Of a stretch of 64,000 bases of DNA, positions 40,703 through 49,373 are shown in pieces (the stretch's first letter is position 1; each line of letters opens with the position of its first letter). Both the position numbers and the translations under genes were made by a program. Under the pieces are notes generated by a model. The model did no database searches and was not told the DNA's origin. It was given only the letters and a program-made list of their open reading frames with translations. Source of the stretch: Lactococcus lactis (GTDB taxonomy: Bacteria > Bacillota > Bacilli > Lactobacillales > Streptococcaceae); assembly GCF_029023865.1 (NCBI RefSeq), contig NZ_CP118969.1, positions 248,001 to 312,000 of the forward strand. The letters are read 5' to 3'.

Positions 40703-41752
40703 ATGAAAAAGACATCGAAGAAAGTCATTGGACTTACAGCAAGTGCACTAATTGCAGTATCATTACTTGCAGCTTGTGGAAATAGTAGCTCTGCATCAAA
40801 ATCTGATAGCAAAACCATTTCAAATTTAAAGATTTCATTTATTCCATCCAAAAATCCGGACGATATTACCACAGCGACTAAACCAATCGCAAATATTTTG
40901 AAATCTGAATTGAAAAAACAAGGCTATACAGTAAAAAATATTGATACTAGTGTTGGTACAAATTATCAAGCGGTTGGTGAAGGGCTTGATGCTGGTTCAG
41001 TTGACGTCGGTTATGGAATGTCAGCGACAACTTATGCCATGTATCAAGATGGTTCAACTCCACTCTTGATGGCAACACGTAAAGGACTTTCAAATGATGG
41101 CTCAGATTCTGCAAAATATTGGAATGAGCATAAACCAACAACTAAAACCGATAAAGAAGTGACTTCTTACCGTTCGCTGATCATTGCTGGTAATTCTCCA
41201 ATGGGCAAAAAGTTAGCTAAAGAAGCTAACGACGGAACTTTGACATGGAAAGATTTAAACGATGCAAAATGGGGGCTTGAATCAACTTCATCTGCGGCAG
41301 GCTATATGTATCCTTCGCAATGGTTAACTGAGAACTTTAAACATTCAATTCGTGATTTAAAAAATACAGTTACTATGGATTCTTATGATTCAGCAATGGC
41401 TCAACTTGCTTCAGGTCAAATTGATGTAATGCCATAATATGCTGATGCACGAATGGATGACGCTACTAAGTGGACCACAACTTTCGGTGCAAAAGAAAGT
41501 ATTTGGGATGATACAAATGTGATTGGTGTGACACCTGCCATTGCCAATGATGGAATCATGGTTTCAGAAAAATCAAAAATCATGACGGCCGACTTCAAAA
41601 AAGCACTCTCAGCAGCAATTAAAGATATGGCTAAAACTGATGAAGGAAAGAAAGTCATTGCCATTTATTCACATGATGGCTATGCTGATTCAACAAAAGC
41701 TGACTATAAAACAGCCATTAAAGTGGCAAATTCAATGAGTAAAGCCAACTAA
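40703..41752 (+). pseudogene. phnD: Phosphonate/phosphate ABC transporter binding protein with in-frame stop
   Basis: A PhnD-type substrate-binding lipoprotein: signal peptide MKKTSKKVIGLTASALIAV with lipobox LAAC, PSKNPDDITTATKPIANILKSELKKQG, then YQAVGEGLDAGSVDVGYGMSA. A TAA at 41435-41437 interrupts the same reading frame after IDVMP; the frame resumes with YADARMDDATKWTT and runs 105 further codons to the normal end. No frameshift is present, so a single nonsense change would explain it. The truncated product lacks about 30 percent of the C-terminal lobe. Sequencing error or strain-specific inactivation are both possible. Confidence 0.85.
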
Positions 41753-41775
41753 TGAACAAATAAATCATTTAATAA

Positions 41776-41811
41776 GGGTCTGGGTTACTCAATGAGTTCC
41801 AGACTCTTTTT
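41776..41811 (+). terminator. Hairpin between phnD and phnC
   Basis: GTCTGG and CCAGAC with inner ACTCA/TGAGT pairing are followed by CTCTTTTTG; probably attenuates transcription into phnC and so lowers transporter relative to binding protein. Confidence 0.75.
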
Positions 41812-41870
41812 GTGGAAATTGACTAATATTAATTAAAAAGCCTTCATTAGTGAAGAAGGATGGAGAAGTA

Positions 41871-42611
41871 ATGATAAAATTTGAAAATGTGTCAAAAATT
41901 TATCCAAATGGCACAAAAGGTTTGACGGATGTTAATTTACAAATCAATCAAGGAGAATTCGTAGCTATTATTGGAACATCGGGAGCAGGAAAATCAACTC
42001 TGATTCGTTGTGTTAATGGTTTAAATGATATTACTTCAGGCTCGTTAATTGTGAATGATACAGAAGTGTCAAAACTTAAAGGAAAAGAGTTAAGAAAATT
42101 TCGAAGACATGTGGGAATGATTTTTCAATCCTATAATTTAGTTCCTAGAGTGACGGTTTTGAAAAATGTAATGTTTGCTCGTGTACCAGATATGAGTTTA
42201 TTTAAGGTCATTTTTGGTTTGTTTTCAAAAGAAGATAAACTTGTTGCCTTAGATTCTCTGAATAAGGTAGGAATTTTAGATAAAGCTTATATCCGAGCAG
42301 ATCAACTTTCAGGTGGACAACAGCAACGTATATCACTCGCTCGTGCTCTTAGTCAAGAAAGTGAAATTTTACTCGCTGATGAACCTGTTTCAGCACTTGA
42401 CCCAGTCACAGCTAAAGAAGTAATGGATGATTTTAAAAGAATTAATGAAGAATTCAATAAAACAATTTTACTGAATATTCACCATGTTGAACTTGCTTTA
42501 GAATACGCTTCGCGGATTATTGCTGTAAAAAAAGGGAAAATTGTTTATGATGGTCCTTCGCAAGAGGTAACCAAAGAAATTTTGGATGAAGTTTATAGAA
42601 AAGAGGCCTAA
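41871..42611 (+). CDS. phnC: Phosphonate-type ABC transporter ATPase
   Basis: A 246-residue importer ATPase. Walker A GTSGAGKST, Q-loop MIFQSYNLVPRVTVLKNVMFARVP (PhnC-typical), signature QLSGGQQQRISLARAL and Walker B ILLADEPVSALDPVTAKEVM. GGAGAAGTA fixes the start at MIKFENVSKIYPNG. It sits directly upstream of two permease genes, without gaps, and should energise uptake of phosphonates, phosphite or related phosphorus compounds; the true substrate is not readable. Confidence 0.93.
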   Translation: MIKFENVSKIYPNGTKGLTDVNLQINQGEFVAIIGTSGAGKSTLIRCVNGLNDITSGSLIVNDTEVSKLKGKELRKFRRHVGMIFQSYNLVPRVTVLKNVMFARVPDMSLFKVIFGLFSKEDKLVALDSLNKVGILDKAYIRADQLSGGQQQRISLARALSQESEILLADEPVSALDPVTAKEVMDDFKRINEEFNKTILLNIHHVELALEYASRIIAVKKGKIVYDGPSQEVTKEILDEVYRKEA

Positions 42612-43424
42612 ATGTACGATAAAATTTTTAAGCCTAAAAAAATAAAACTTATTACAGGAGAAGTTGTTGAAGAAAAAGTCAGTCGAACTTGGTTGACTTG
42701 GTTAATTATCATCTTACTGATTGCTTTTTCTGTTATTCTTACAAATTTTGATTTTAGTGCGCTTAACAGAAGTGGTCTCTTTTTTCAAAAATTAGCAAGT
42801 ATGATTCCCCCAAATTGGGCTTACTTTCATAAAGTTCTTCCCCCACTATTAGATACGATTAAGATGAGCTTTTTTGCTTCCTTACTTGGAGCAATTTTGT
42901 CAGTTCCATTTGCGATATTAGCGGCAAATAACATCCTTAAAAATCGTTTTGTTAATGGCATCATTCGTTTGATTTTTATGCTAGCAAGAACTTTGCCAAC
43001 TTTGGTTTTGGCTTTAATTGCAACCTATATTTTTGGTCTAGGAACTTTTGCTGGAGTTGTTGCAATTTTTGTATTTACCTTTTCTTTCATAGGAAAACAA
43101 TTGTTTGAGGTGATTGAAACCGTTGATATGGGACCTTTTGAAGCGGCAGAAGCTTTAGGGGTCAGTCCTTTAAAAGCCTTTTTCATTGCTGTTTTTCCTC
43201 AAGTCCTACCTACTTATCTTTCAACTGCTCTTTATGCATTTGAGGGAAATGTCCGCTATGCTGCAATTTTGGGATATGTTGGGGCTGGAGGGATAGGAAA
43301 TATCTTAAATGACCGAGTGAATTTTCGCGACTTTTCCTCTGTTGGTATGATTTTAATTTCTATTCTAGCTACAGTCATGATTATTGATTCAATCAGCGCA
43401 TTAATTCGTAAGAAAATTGCCTAG
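42612..43424 (+). CDS. phnE: Phosphonate-type ABC transporter permease 1
   Basis: A 270-residue permease with about six membrane segments and the inner-membrane coupling motif VDMGPFEAAEALGVSPLKAFFIAVFPQVLP (EAA loop). The N-terminus is cytosolic. It starts one base after the phnC stop. PhnE-type permeases often occur in pairs, as here. Confidence 0.92.
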   Translation: MYDKIFKPKKIKLITGEVVEEKVSRTWLTWLIIILLIAFSVILTNFDFSALNRSGLFFQKLASMIPPNWAYFHKVLPPLLDTIKMSFFASLLGAILSVPFAILAANNILKNRFVNGIIRLIFMLARTLPTLVLALIATYIFGLGTFAGVVAIFVFTFSFIGKQLFEVIETVDMGPFEAAEALGVSPLKAFFIAVFPQVLPTYLSTALYAFEGNVRYAAILGYVGAGGIGNILNDRVNFRDFSSVGMILISILATVMIIDSISALIRKKIA

Positions 43425-43438
43425 GAATGAGAGGAAAA

Positions 43439-44248
43439 ATGAATTCACAAATTATTGAAGAATATAATCATAGACCTAAAAACTGGTTTTATTATCTTTT
43501 GATATTTATTGTTTTATTAGCAGTTTCGATTTGGTCGACTTCAGTCGTCCATTATCATGGCGTTTCAGAACATGGAGCTTTAATCGCCAAAAATATTTTC
43601 ACAGGGATTTTCCATCCAGACACCAGTTTAATGTTTAACCTAACTGAAACTGGCTTACCCTATCTCTTGCTACAAACTTTTGCAATTGGTTTGCTTGGGA
43701 CTTTGGTTGGTGCAATTGTTGCCATTCCACTCTCTTTTCTTGCAGCGACTAATTTGGTTCCGAATTGGTTAGCTTATCTGATTCGTTTTGTCTTGATGGC
43801 GATTCGGACAATTCCTTCTTTTGTTTATGCCCTTTTATTTATTCCAGTCGTTGGTTTAGGTTCTTCAGCTGGTGTAATGGCGCTTGGTTTTGAGTCAATT
43901 GGGATGATTGCAAAACTATTTATTGAAGCTATTGAAGATTTGGATATGGGTGTTATTGAGGCTATGGACGCAGCTGGTGCAACAACATTTCAAAAAATTC
44001 GTTTTGGAGTTTTACCCCAATTATTACCAGATTTATATTCGATTTTACTTTACCGTTTAGATATGAATCTGCGTGATGCAGCCATTTTGGGATTAGTTGG
44101 TGCCGGTGGAATTGGTGCGCCATTGAGTTTTGCAATGTCTGGTTATAAATGGTCAGCCGTTGGTGCAATTTTGTTGGGACTTTTAGTTTTAATTATCCTT
44201 GTTGAACTCATTTCATCAAGAATTCGGAAAAAATTAGCAAAGGGATAA
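43439..44248 (+). CDS. phnE: Phosphonate-type ABC transporter permease 2
   Basis: A 269-residue second permease. The EAA motif lies in IEDLDMGVIEAMDAAGATTFQKIRFGVLPQLLPD, and GLVGAGGIGAPL matches the periplasmic-gate region of its partner (GYVGAGGIGNIL). I start it at MNSQIIEEYNHRPKNW, preceded by GAGAGG; an upstream ATG has no room for a ribosome binding site. Together with permease 1 it forms the transmembrane pore. Confidence 0.92.
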   Translation: MNSQIIEEYNHRPKNWFYYLLIFIVLLAVSIWSTSVVHYHGVSEHGALIAKNIFTGIFHPDTSLMFNLTETGLPYLLLQTFAIGLLGTLVGAIVAIPLSFLAATNLVPNWLAYLIRFVLMAIRTIPSFVYALLFIPVVGLGSSAGVMALGFESIGMIAKLFIEAIEDLDMGVIEAMDAAGATTFQKIRFGVLPQLLPDLYSILLYRLDMNLRDAAILGLVGAGGIGAPLSFAMSGYKWSAVGAILLGLLVLIILVELISSRIRKKLAKG

Positions 44249-44253
44249 ATAAT

Positions 44254-45813
44254 ATGAAAATAAAAATTCTAGAAACGAGTGATTTACATGGTTTTGTTCT
44301 CCCAACAAACTTCACCGAAAGAGAAATGAATTTGCCTTTTTCAATGGCCAAAGCCAAATCTAAAATAGATGAACTGACAGCAGTGGCTCAAGAGCAGGGT
44401 GAAATTATTGTAAAAATTGAAAATGGTGATTTATTGCAAGGTTCACCCTTGGCTTATTATCTAGCTAAAAAATCAAGTCGCGGTATTAAAGACTTGGTCA
44501 ATGTCACTAATTCTTTTGGTTATGATGTGGGATTGCTTGGTAATCATGAGTTTAATTATGGGATTGATTATTTAAAAAGTTATGTTAATCAGGTAAATTA
44601 TCCTATTTTGGCTGCGAATGTATTGAATAATGAAGGTCAACCTGCTTTTGGCCCTGCTTATAAAATCATTGAAGCGCAGGGGGTGAAAATTGGAATTGTT
44701 GGTTTTTTGACACAATATATTCCACATTGGGAAAAACCGTCAATTATCAAAGATTTGACTTTCCAATCTATTCTGACAACTGCAAAAGATATTCTGCCCG
44801 ATTTGCGCCAATCAGTTGACCTTTTGATTGTTGCATATCATGGAGGCTTTGAGCGAGATTTACAGACAGGTCTTCCGACAGAAAGTTTGACAGGGGAAAA
44901 TGAGGCTTATCAGTTAGTTGAAGAGTATAAAGATTACATTGATGCCTTAGTGACTGGACACCAGCATCGTGAAATTGCTGACCATCTTTTTGGAGTTCCA
45001 GTTATTCAACCAGGCTATCGTGGTGCTTTTGTTGGCGAAATAGAACTTGAATTAGATAATCATAAAAAAGTTGTGGCTTCAAACGCTAGACTTCATAAAA
45101 CGGAGAATTGCAAAGTCTCATCGGAGGTCAATCAGCTGATATCCGTTGTGAGTGAAGAAGCAGAGGATTGGTTAGACCAGCCAATGGGAGAAGTTCATGG
45201 AGAAATGATTATTCGTGATCCAATGACTGCTCGATTGATTGAACATCCTTATATTGAATTAATTAATAAAATACAAATGGAAGCGACAGGGACCGAAATT
45301 TCTGGGACTGCACTTTTTAATAATGAAGCGAAGGGTTTTGCAAAAGAAATTACGATGAGATCGATTCTGACAAATTATATTTATCCCAACACTTTAGCTG
45401 TTTTAAGAGTGACAGGTGCAGATTTAAAGGCTGCCTTAGAGCGGACAGCGGAACATCTTGAACTTGACGAAAGTGGCGAAATTGTTTTTAGTCCACGATT
45501 TATTGAACCAAAACCTGAATATTATAATTATGATATGTATGAAGGGGTTGAATATGCTATCGATTTGCAAAAAGAAATTGGTCAGCGAATTGTACGTTTA
45601 AATTTCAAGGGGCATCAGGTAAAGGATGACGATATTTTAGAAATTGTCGTCAATCAATATCGCGCAGTTGGGGGTGGAAATTATCCAATGTTTTCTGCGG
45701 ACAAGATTGTTAGAGAAATTACTGTTGATATGACCGAATTGATTGCTGATTATTTGAAGAAACATCCGATAATTGAGGCAAGTGTGAATAATAACTTCAC
45801 AGTTCTAAAATAA
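44254..45813 (+). CDS. Cytosolic 5'-nucleotidase/2',3'-cyclic phosphodiesterase-like metallophosphatase
   Basis: A 519-residue two-domain phosphoesterase. The N-terminal calcineurin-like domain has LETSDLHGFVLPT, ENGDLLQGSPLAYYL, LLGNHEFNYGIDYL, VAYHGGFERD and VTGHQHREIADH; the C-terminal 5'-nucleotidase domain has TLAVLRVTGADLKAALERTAEHL and a hydrophobic Y-D-M-Y-E-G-V-E-Y-A segment. Most relatives are secreted, but no signal peptide or anchor is present here, so it should act inside the cell. Position 3' of phnE, 5 bp away, suggests it processes phosphorus compounds imported by the transporter. Confidence 0.88.
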   Translation: MKIKILETSDLHGFVLPTNFTEREMNLPFSMAKAKSKIDELTAVAQEQGEIIVKIENGDLLQGSPLAYYLAKKSSRGIKDLVNVTNSFGYDVGLLGNHEFNYGIDYLKSYVNQVNYPILAANVLNNEGQPAFGPAYKIIEAQGVKIGIVGFLTQYIPHWEKPSIIKDLTFQSILTTAKDILPDLRQSVDLLIVAYHGGFERDLQTGLPTESLTGENEAYQLVEEYKDYIDALVTGHQHREIADHLFGVPVIQPGYRGAFVGEIELELDNHKKVVASNARLHKTENCKVSSEVNQLISVVSEEAEDWLDQPMGEVHGEMIIRDPMTARLIEHPYIELINKIQMEATGTEISGTALFNNEAKGFAKEITMRSILTNYIYPNTLAVLRVTGADLKAALERTAEHLELDESGEIVFSPRFIEPKPEYYNYDMYEGVEYAIDLQKEIGQRIVRLNFKGHQVKDDDILEIVVNQYRAVGGGNYPMFSADKIVREITVDMTELIADYLKKHPIIEASVNNNFTVLK

Positions 45814-45814
45814 A

Positions 45815-45875
45815 TTTACTGACAGAAATTTTAGCAGAATAATAGGTGCTAAAAAAATCTGTCAGTATTTATTTT
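45815..45875 (+). terminator. Terminator of the phn operon
   Basis: TACTGACAGA and TCTGTCAGTA enclose a second stem TTAGCA/TGCTAA; T-rich sequence follows. Inverted octamer pair. Confidence 0.8.
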
Positions 45876-45957
45876 ATTAAGTTATACTTGAGAATGAGCT
45901 AAGTTTTTCTAAAGTTTTTACTGATATACTTTTATTTATCAAAAGGAGGAGCCTAGC

Positions 45958-46077
45958 ATGAAACATACAGTAATAATTCCAAAAATCAATTATCAATTTG
46001 TGAAATCAGAAGATGACTCACTTTTACTTCCAAGTCCTTTAGAAAGTCAATATTTAACAGTAAAATATGAGCAATAA
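45958..46077 (+). CDS. Small protein (39 aa)
   Basis: A 39-codon frame MKHTVIIPKINYQFVKSEDD ... ending YLTVKYEQ, with a perfect AAAAGGAGGAGCC before the ATG. It is separated from the phn terminator by about 80 bp and lies 60 bp upstream of tpx. Mixed hydrophobic and charged, no signal peptide. I do not recognise it; strong ribosome binding site is the main evidence. Confidence 0.6.
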   Translation: MKHTVIIPKINYQFVKSEDDSLLLPSPLESQYLTVKYEQ

Positions 46078-46139
46078 GAGCCAAATGAGTTGAGATTCTA
46101 TGATAAAATGAAGTCATAAAGATTAACAAAGGAGCATTA

Positions 46140-46622
46140 ATGACAATGAATATCACATCTCATGGTGAAAAAATAGCAACACTAAATCCGACAATAAGTG
46201 GTGATGCACCTGATTTTGAACTGACAGATTTAAAAGGAAATAAAATTAAATTATCAAAACTTGAAAAACCTGTTTTGATTAGTGTTTTTCCTGATATTAA
46301 TACTAGAGTTTGTTCACTTCAAACCAAACATTTTAATCTTGAAGCAGCAAAACATTCTGAAATTGACTTTTTGAGTATTTCAAATAATACAGCAGATGAG
46401 CAAAAAAATTGGTGTGCAGCCGAAGGTGTTGACATGACAATTCTTGCTGATGATGGAACTTTTGGAAAGGCTTATGGTCTTATTTTAAATGGTGGTCCTC
46501 TTGAAGGACGTCTTGCCAGAAGCGTCTTTGTTGTGAAAAATGGTCAAATTGTCTATAGTGAAGTTTTGTCAGAGCTTTCTGATGAACCAAATTATGAAAA
46601 AGCACTAGCAGCTACTAAATAG
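46140..46622 (+). CDS. tpx: Thiol peroxidase
   Basis: A 160-residue atypical 2-Cys peroxiredoxin that reduces peroxides via thioredoxin. The peroxidatic Cys58 lies in INTRVCSLQTKHFN and the resolving Cys92 in KNWCAAEGV; PVLISVFPDIN precedes. The peroxidatic loop reads TRVC, where most relatives have TGVC or TSVC. AAGGAG precedes the first ATG; a second ATG two codons later is possible. Its terminator follows the stop closely. Confidence 0.93.
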   Translation: MTMNITSHGEKIATLNPTISGDAPDFELTDLKGNKIKLSKLEKPVLISVFPDINTRVCSLQTKHFNLEAAKHSEIDFLSISNNTADEQKNWCAAEGVDMTILADDGTFGKAYGLILNGGPLEGRLARSVFVVKNGQIVYSEVLSELSDEPNYEKALAATK

Positions 46623-46675
46623 TTATAACTGACAAAATAGGGGATAATTGCAATTGATGCTTGTCTTCTATTTAT

Positions 46676-46701
46676 AAGCTGTCAACAGGCAGCTTTTTTA
46701 G
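46676..46701 (+). terminator. tpx terminator
   Basis: AAGCTG and CAGCTT pair around TCAACAGG and are followed by T residues. Confidence 0.8.
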
Positions 46702-46794
46702 TAGTAAAAAGAATAGATGTAATTTTTCTTTGTACTCGAAATTTTCTATTCAATTTGATATAATTAGATTAATACTGAATATTTAGGAGAAAAC

Positions 46795-49335
46795 ATGGCT
46801 GTAAAACGTTTAATTGAAACTTTTGTTCCGGAGAATTATAAGATTTTCCTCGATATTGACCGTAAAACCAAGAAAATAAAAGGTCAAGTGGCAATTACTG
46901 GGGAAGCAAAAGATAGTGTTATTGCCTTTCATGCCAAAGGTTTACACTTTAGTAAAGTTCGTGCTTTTAGTGTCGACACAAACTTCATTGAAAATGAAGA
47001 AGATGAAGAAATCGTTGTTAAAATTGGTGAAACAGGGCGCGTGACTGTTTCATTTGAATATGAAGCTGAATTGACTGACAACATGATGGGAATTTACCCT
47101 TCATACTATGAAGTCAATGGCGAAAAGAAAATGCTCATTGGTACACAATTTGAAAGCCATTTTGCTCGTCAAGCCTTTCCTTCTATTGATGAACCAGAAG
47201 CAAAAGCAACCTTCGATTTGTCAGTAAAATTTGATGAAGAAGAAGGCGACATCATTGTTTCAAACATGCCAGAACTCTTGAATATTAACGGAATTCACGT
47301 TTTTGAACGTACTGTCAAAATGAGTTCTTACCTTTTGGCTTTTGTATTCGGTGAACTTCAATTTAAAAAAGGAAAAACAAAATCTGGTGTTGAAGTAGGT
47401 GCTTTTGCAACGAAAGCTCATAGTGAAGCTGCGCTTGATTTCCCGCTTGATATTGCTATTCGTTCAATTGAATTTTATGAAGATTACTATAAAACGCCAT
47501 ATCCACTCCCACACAGTTGGCACATTGCCTTACCTGACTTTTCGGCAGGAGCAATGGAAAACTGGGGATGTATCACTTATCGTGAAGTCTGCATGCTTGT
47601 TGACCCTGAAAATGCAACCATTCAAAGCAAACAATATGTAGCAACCGTTATTGCACACGAATTGGCACACCAATGGTTCGGTGACCTTGTAACAATGCAA
47701 TGGTGGGATGATTTGTGGCTCAATGAATCATTTGCCAACAACATGGAATATGTTTGTATGGATGCTTTGGAACCAAGTTGGAACGTTTGGGAATCATTCT
47801 CAATCTCAGAAGCCAATATGGCACTGAATCGTGATGCAACTGATGGAGTTCAATCTGTCCACGTTGAAGTGACTCACCCAGATGAAATTGGAACGCTCTT
47901 TGACCCAGCAATCGTCTATGCCAAAGGTTCACGTTTGATGGTTATGCTTCGTAAATGGCTTGGAGATGAAGATTTTGCTGCTGGCCTAGCCCTTTACTTC
48001 AAACGCCACCAATATGGAAATACAGTCGGAGATAATCTTTGGGATGCCTTGGCTGAAGTCTCTGGAAAAGATGTGGCAGCTTTCATGCATTCATGGGTTA
48101 ACCAACCAGGATACCCTGTCGTTACTGCCGAAGTCATTGATGATACTTTAGTTTTGAGTCAAAAACAATTCTTCGTTGGTGAGGGTGCTGATAAAGGACG
48201 TTTGTGGAATGTTCCTTTGAATACAAATTGGTCAGGATTGCCAGACTTACTTTCTTCTGAAAAAGTTGAAATTCCTGGTTTTGCTGCTTTGAAATCAAAA
48301 AATAATGGTAAAGCCCTCTTTTTGAATGATGCAAATATGGCTCATTACATTATTGATTACAAAGGACAATTGTTAACAGACCTCCTCTCAGAAGTTGAGA
48401 CTTTGGAGAATGTCACTAAATTCCAAATCTTGCAAGATCGTAAATTATTGGCTAAAGCAGGTGTAATTTCTTATGCTGATGTCGTAAATATCTTGCCGGC
48501 ATTTACTAATGAAGAATCTTACCTTGTCAATACTGGTTTGAGTCAACTCATTAGCGAATTGGAACTTTTTGTTGATGAAGATTCAGAAACTGAAAAAGCT
48601 TTCCAAAGCTTGGTAGGAAAACTTTTCGCTAAAAACTATGCTCGCTTAGGTTGGGATAAAGTTGCTGGCGAATCTGCTGGTGATGAGAGCCTTCGTGGAA
48701 TTGTTTTGAGTAAGACTTTGTATGCTGAGAATGCAGATGCCAAAGCAAAAGCCAGTCAAATCTTTGCAGCACATAAAGAAAATCTAGCAGGAATTCCGGC
48801 TGATATTCGTCCAATTGTTTTAAATAATGAAATTAAGACGACAAATTCTGCTGAATTGGTTAAAACTTATCGTGAAACTTATGTTAAAACTAGCTTGCAA
48901 GAATTTAAACGTGAGCTTGAAGGGGCTGTCGCATTAATCAAGGATGAAAAAGTCATTGCTGAATTGCTTGAAAGCTTCAAAAATGCTGATATTGTTAAGC
49001 CACAAGATATTGCTTTCTCTTGGTTCTACCTTTTGCGCAATGATTTCTCACAAGATGCTGCTTGGGCTTGGGAAAAAGCAAATTGGGCATTCCTTGAAGA
49101 AAAATTGGGTGGAGATATGAGTTATGATAAATTTGTTATCTATCCAGGAAATACTTTTAAAACTGCTGATAAATTAGCAGAATATAAAGCTTTCTTTGAG
49201 CCAAAATTAGAAAATCAAGGTTTGAAACGTTCAATCGAAATGGCAATCAAGCAAATCACAGCACGTGTTGCTTTGATTGATAGCCAAAAGGCTGACGTTG
49301 ATAAATCAATCAAAGAAATTTCTGAAAAATTATAA
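46795..49335 (+). CDS. pepN: Lysyl aminopeptidase N
   Basis: An 846-residue cytosolic M1 zinc aminopeptidase, exactly the length known for lactococcal PepN, which releases N-terminal residues from casein-derived peptides. The substrate motif GAMENWG and zinc motif VIAHELAHQWFGDLVTMQWWDDLWLNE (HExxH-18-E) are intact; the long C-terminal helical domain follows. AGGAG before the ATG, promoter with extended TGATATAAT upstream. Monocistronic. Confidence 0.97.
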   Translation: MAVKRLIETFVPENYKIFLDIDRKTKKIKGQVAITGEAKDSVIAFHAKGLHFSKVRAFSVDTNFIENEEDEEIVVKIGETGRVTVSFEYEAELTDNMMGIYPSYYEVNGEKKMLIGTQFESHFARQAFPSIDEPEAKATFDLSVKFDEEEGDIIVSNMPELLNINGIHVFERTVKMSSYLLAFVFGELQFKKGKTKSGVEVGAFATKAHSEAALDFPLDIAIRSIEFYEDYYKTPYPLPHSWHIALPDFSAGAMENWGCITYREVCMLVDPENATIQSKQYVATVIAHELAHQWFGDLVTMQWWDDLWLNESFANNMEYVCMDALEPSWNVWESFSISEANMALNRDATDGVQSVHVEVTHPDEIGTLFDPAIVYAKGSRLMVMLRKWLGDEDFAAGLALYFKRHQYGNTVGDNLWDALAEVSGKDVAAFMHSWVNQPGYPVVTAEVIDDTLVLSQKQFFVGEGADKGRLWNVPLNTNWSGLPDLLSSEKVEIPGFAALKSKNNGKALFLNDANMAHYIIDYKGQLLTDLLSEVETLENVTKFQILQDRKLLAKAGVISYADVVNILPAFTNEESYLVNTGLSQLISELELFVDEDSETEKAFQSLVGKLFAKNYARLGWDKVAGESAGDESLRGIVLSKTLYAENADAKAKASQIFAAHKENLAGIPADIRPIVLNNEIKTTNSAELVKTYRETYVKTSLQEFKRELEGAVALIKDEKVIAELLESFKNADIVKPQDIAFSWFYLLRNDFSQDAAWAWEKANWAFLEEKLGGDMSYDKFVIYPGNTFKTADKLAEYKAFFEPKLENQGLKRSIEMAIKQITARVALIDSQKADVDKSIKEISEKL

Positions 49336-49340
49336 TAAAT

Positions 49341-49370
49341 AAAAAATCACCTTTTTGAGGTGATTTTTTT
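49341..49370. terminator. Bidirectional terminator (pepN / MFS pump)
   Basis: AAAAAATCACC and GGTGATTTTTT form an 11-bp stem with loop TTTTTGA between convergent genes. Confidence 0.92.
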
Positions 49371-49373
49371 TAT

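Noticed and set aside
41437-41453. Programmed recoding at the phnD stop
   Set aside because: The stop is UAA, which is not used for selenocysteine or pyrrolysine, and no downstream structure resembles a read-through signal; a nonsense mutation is simpler.
46720-46775. CodY box at pepN
   Set aside because: Only AATTTTCT, half of the consensus, is present; the other half does not match, although pepN is reported as CodY-linked in the literature.
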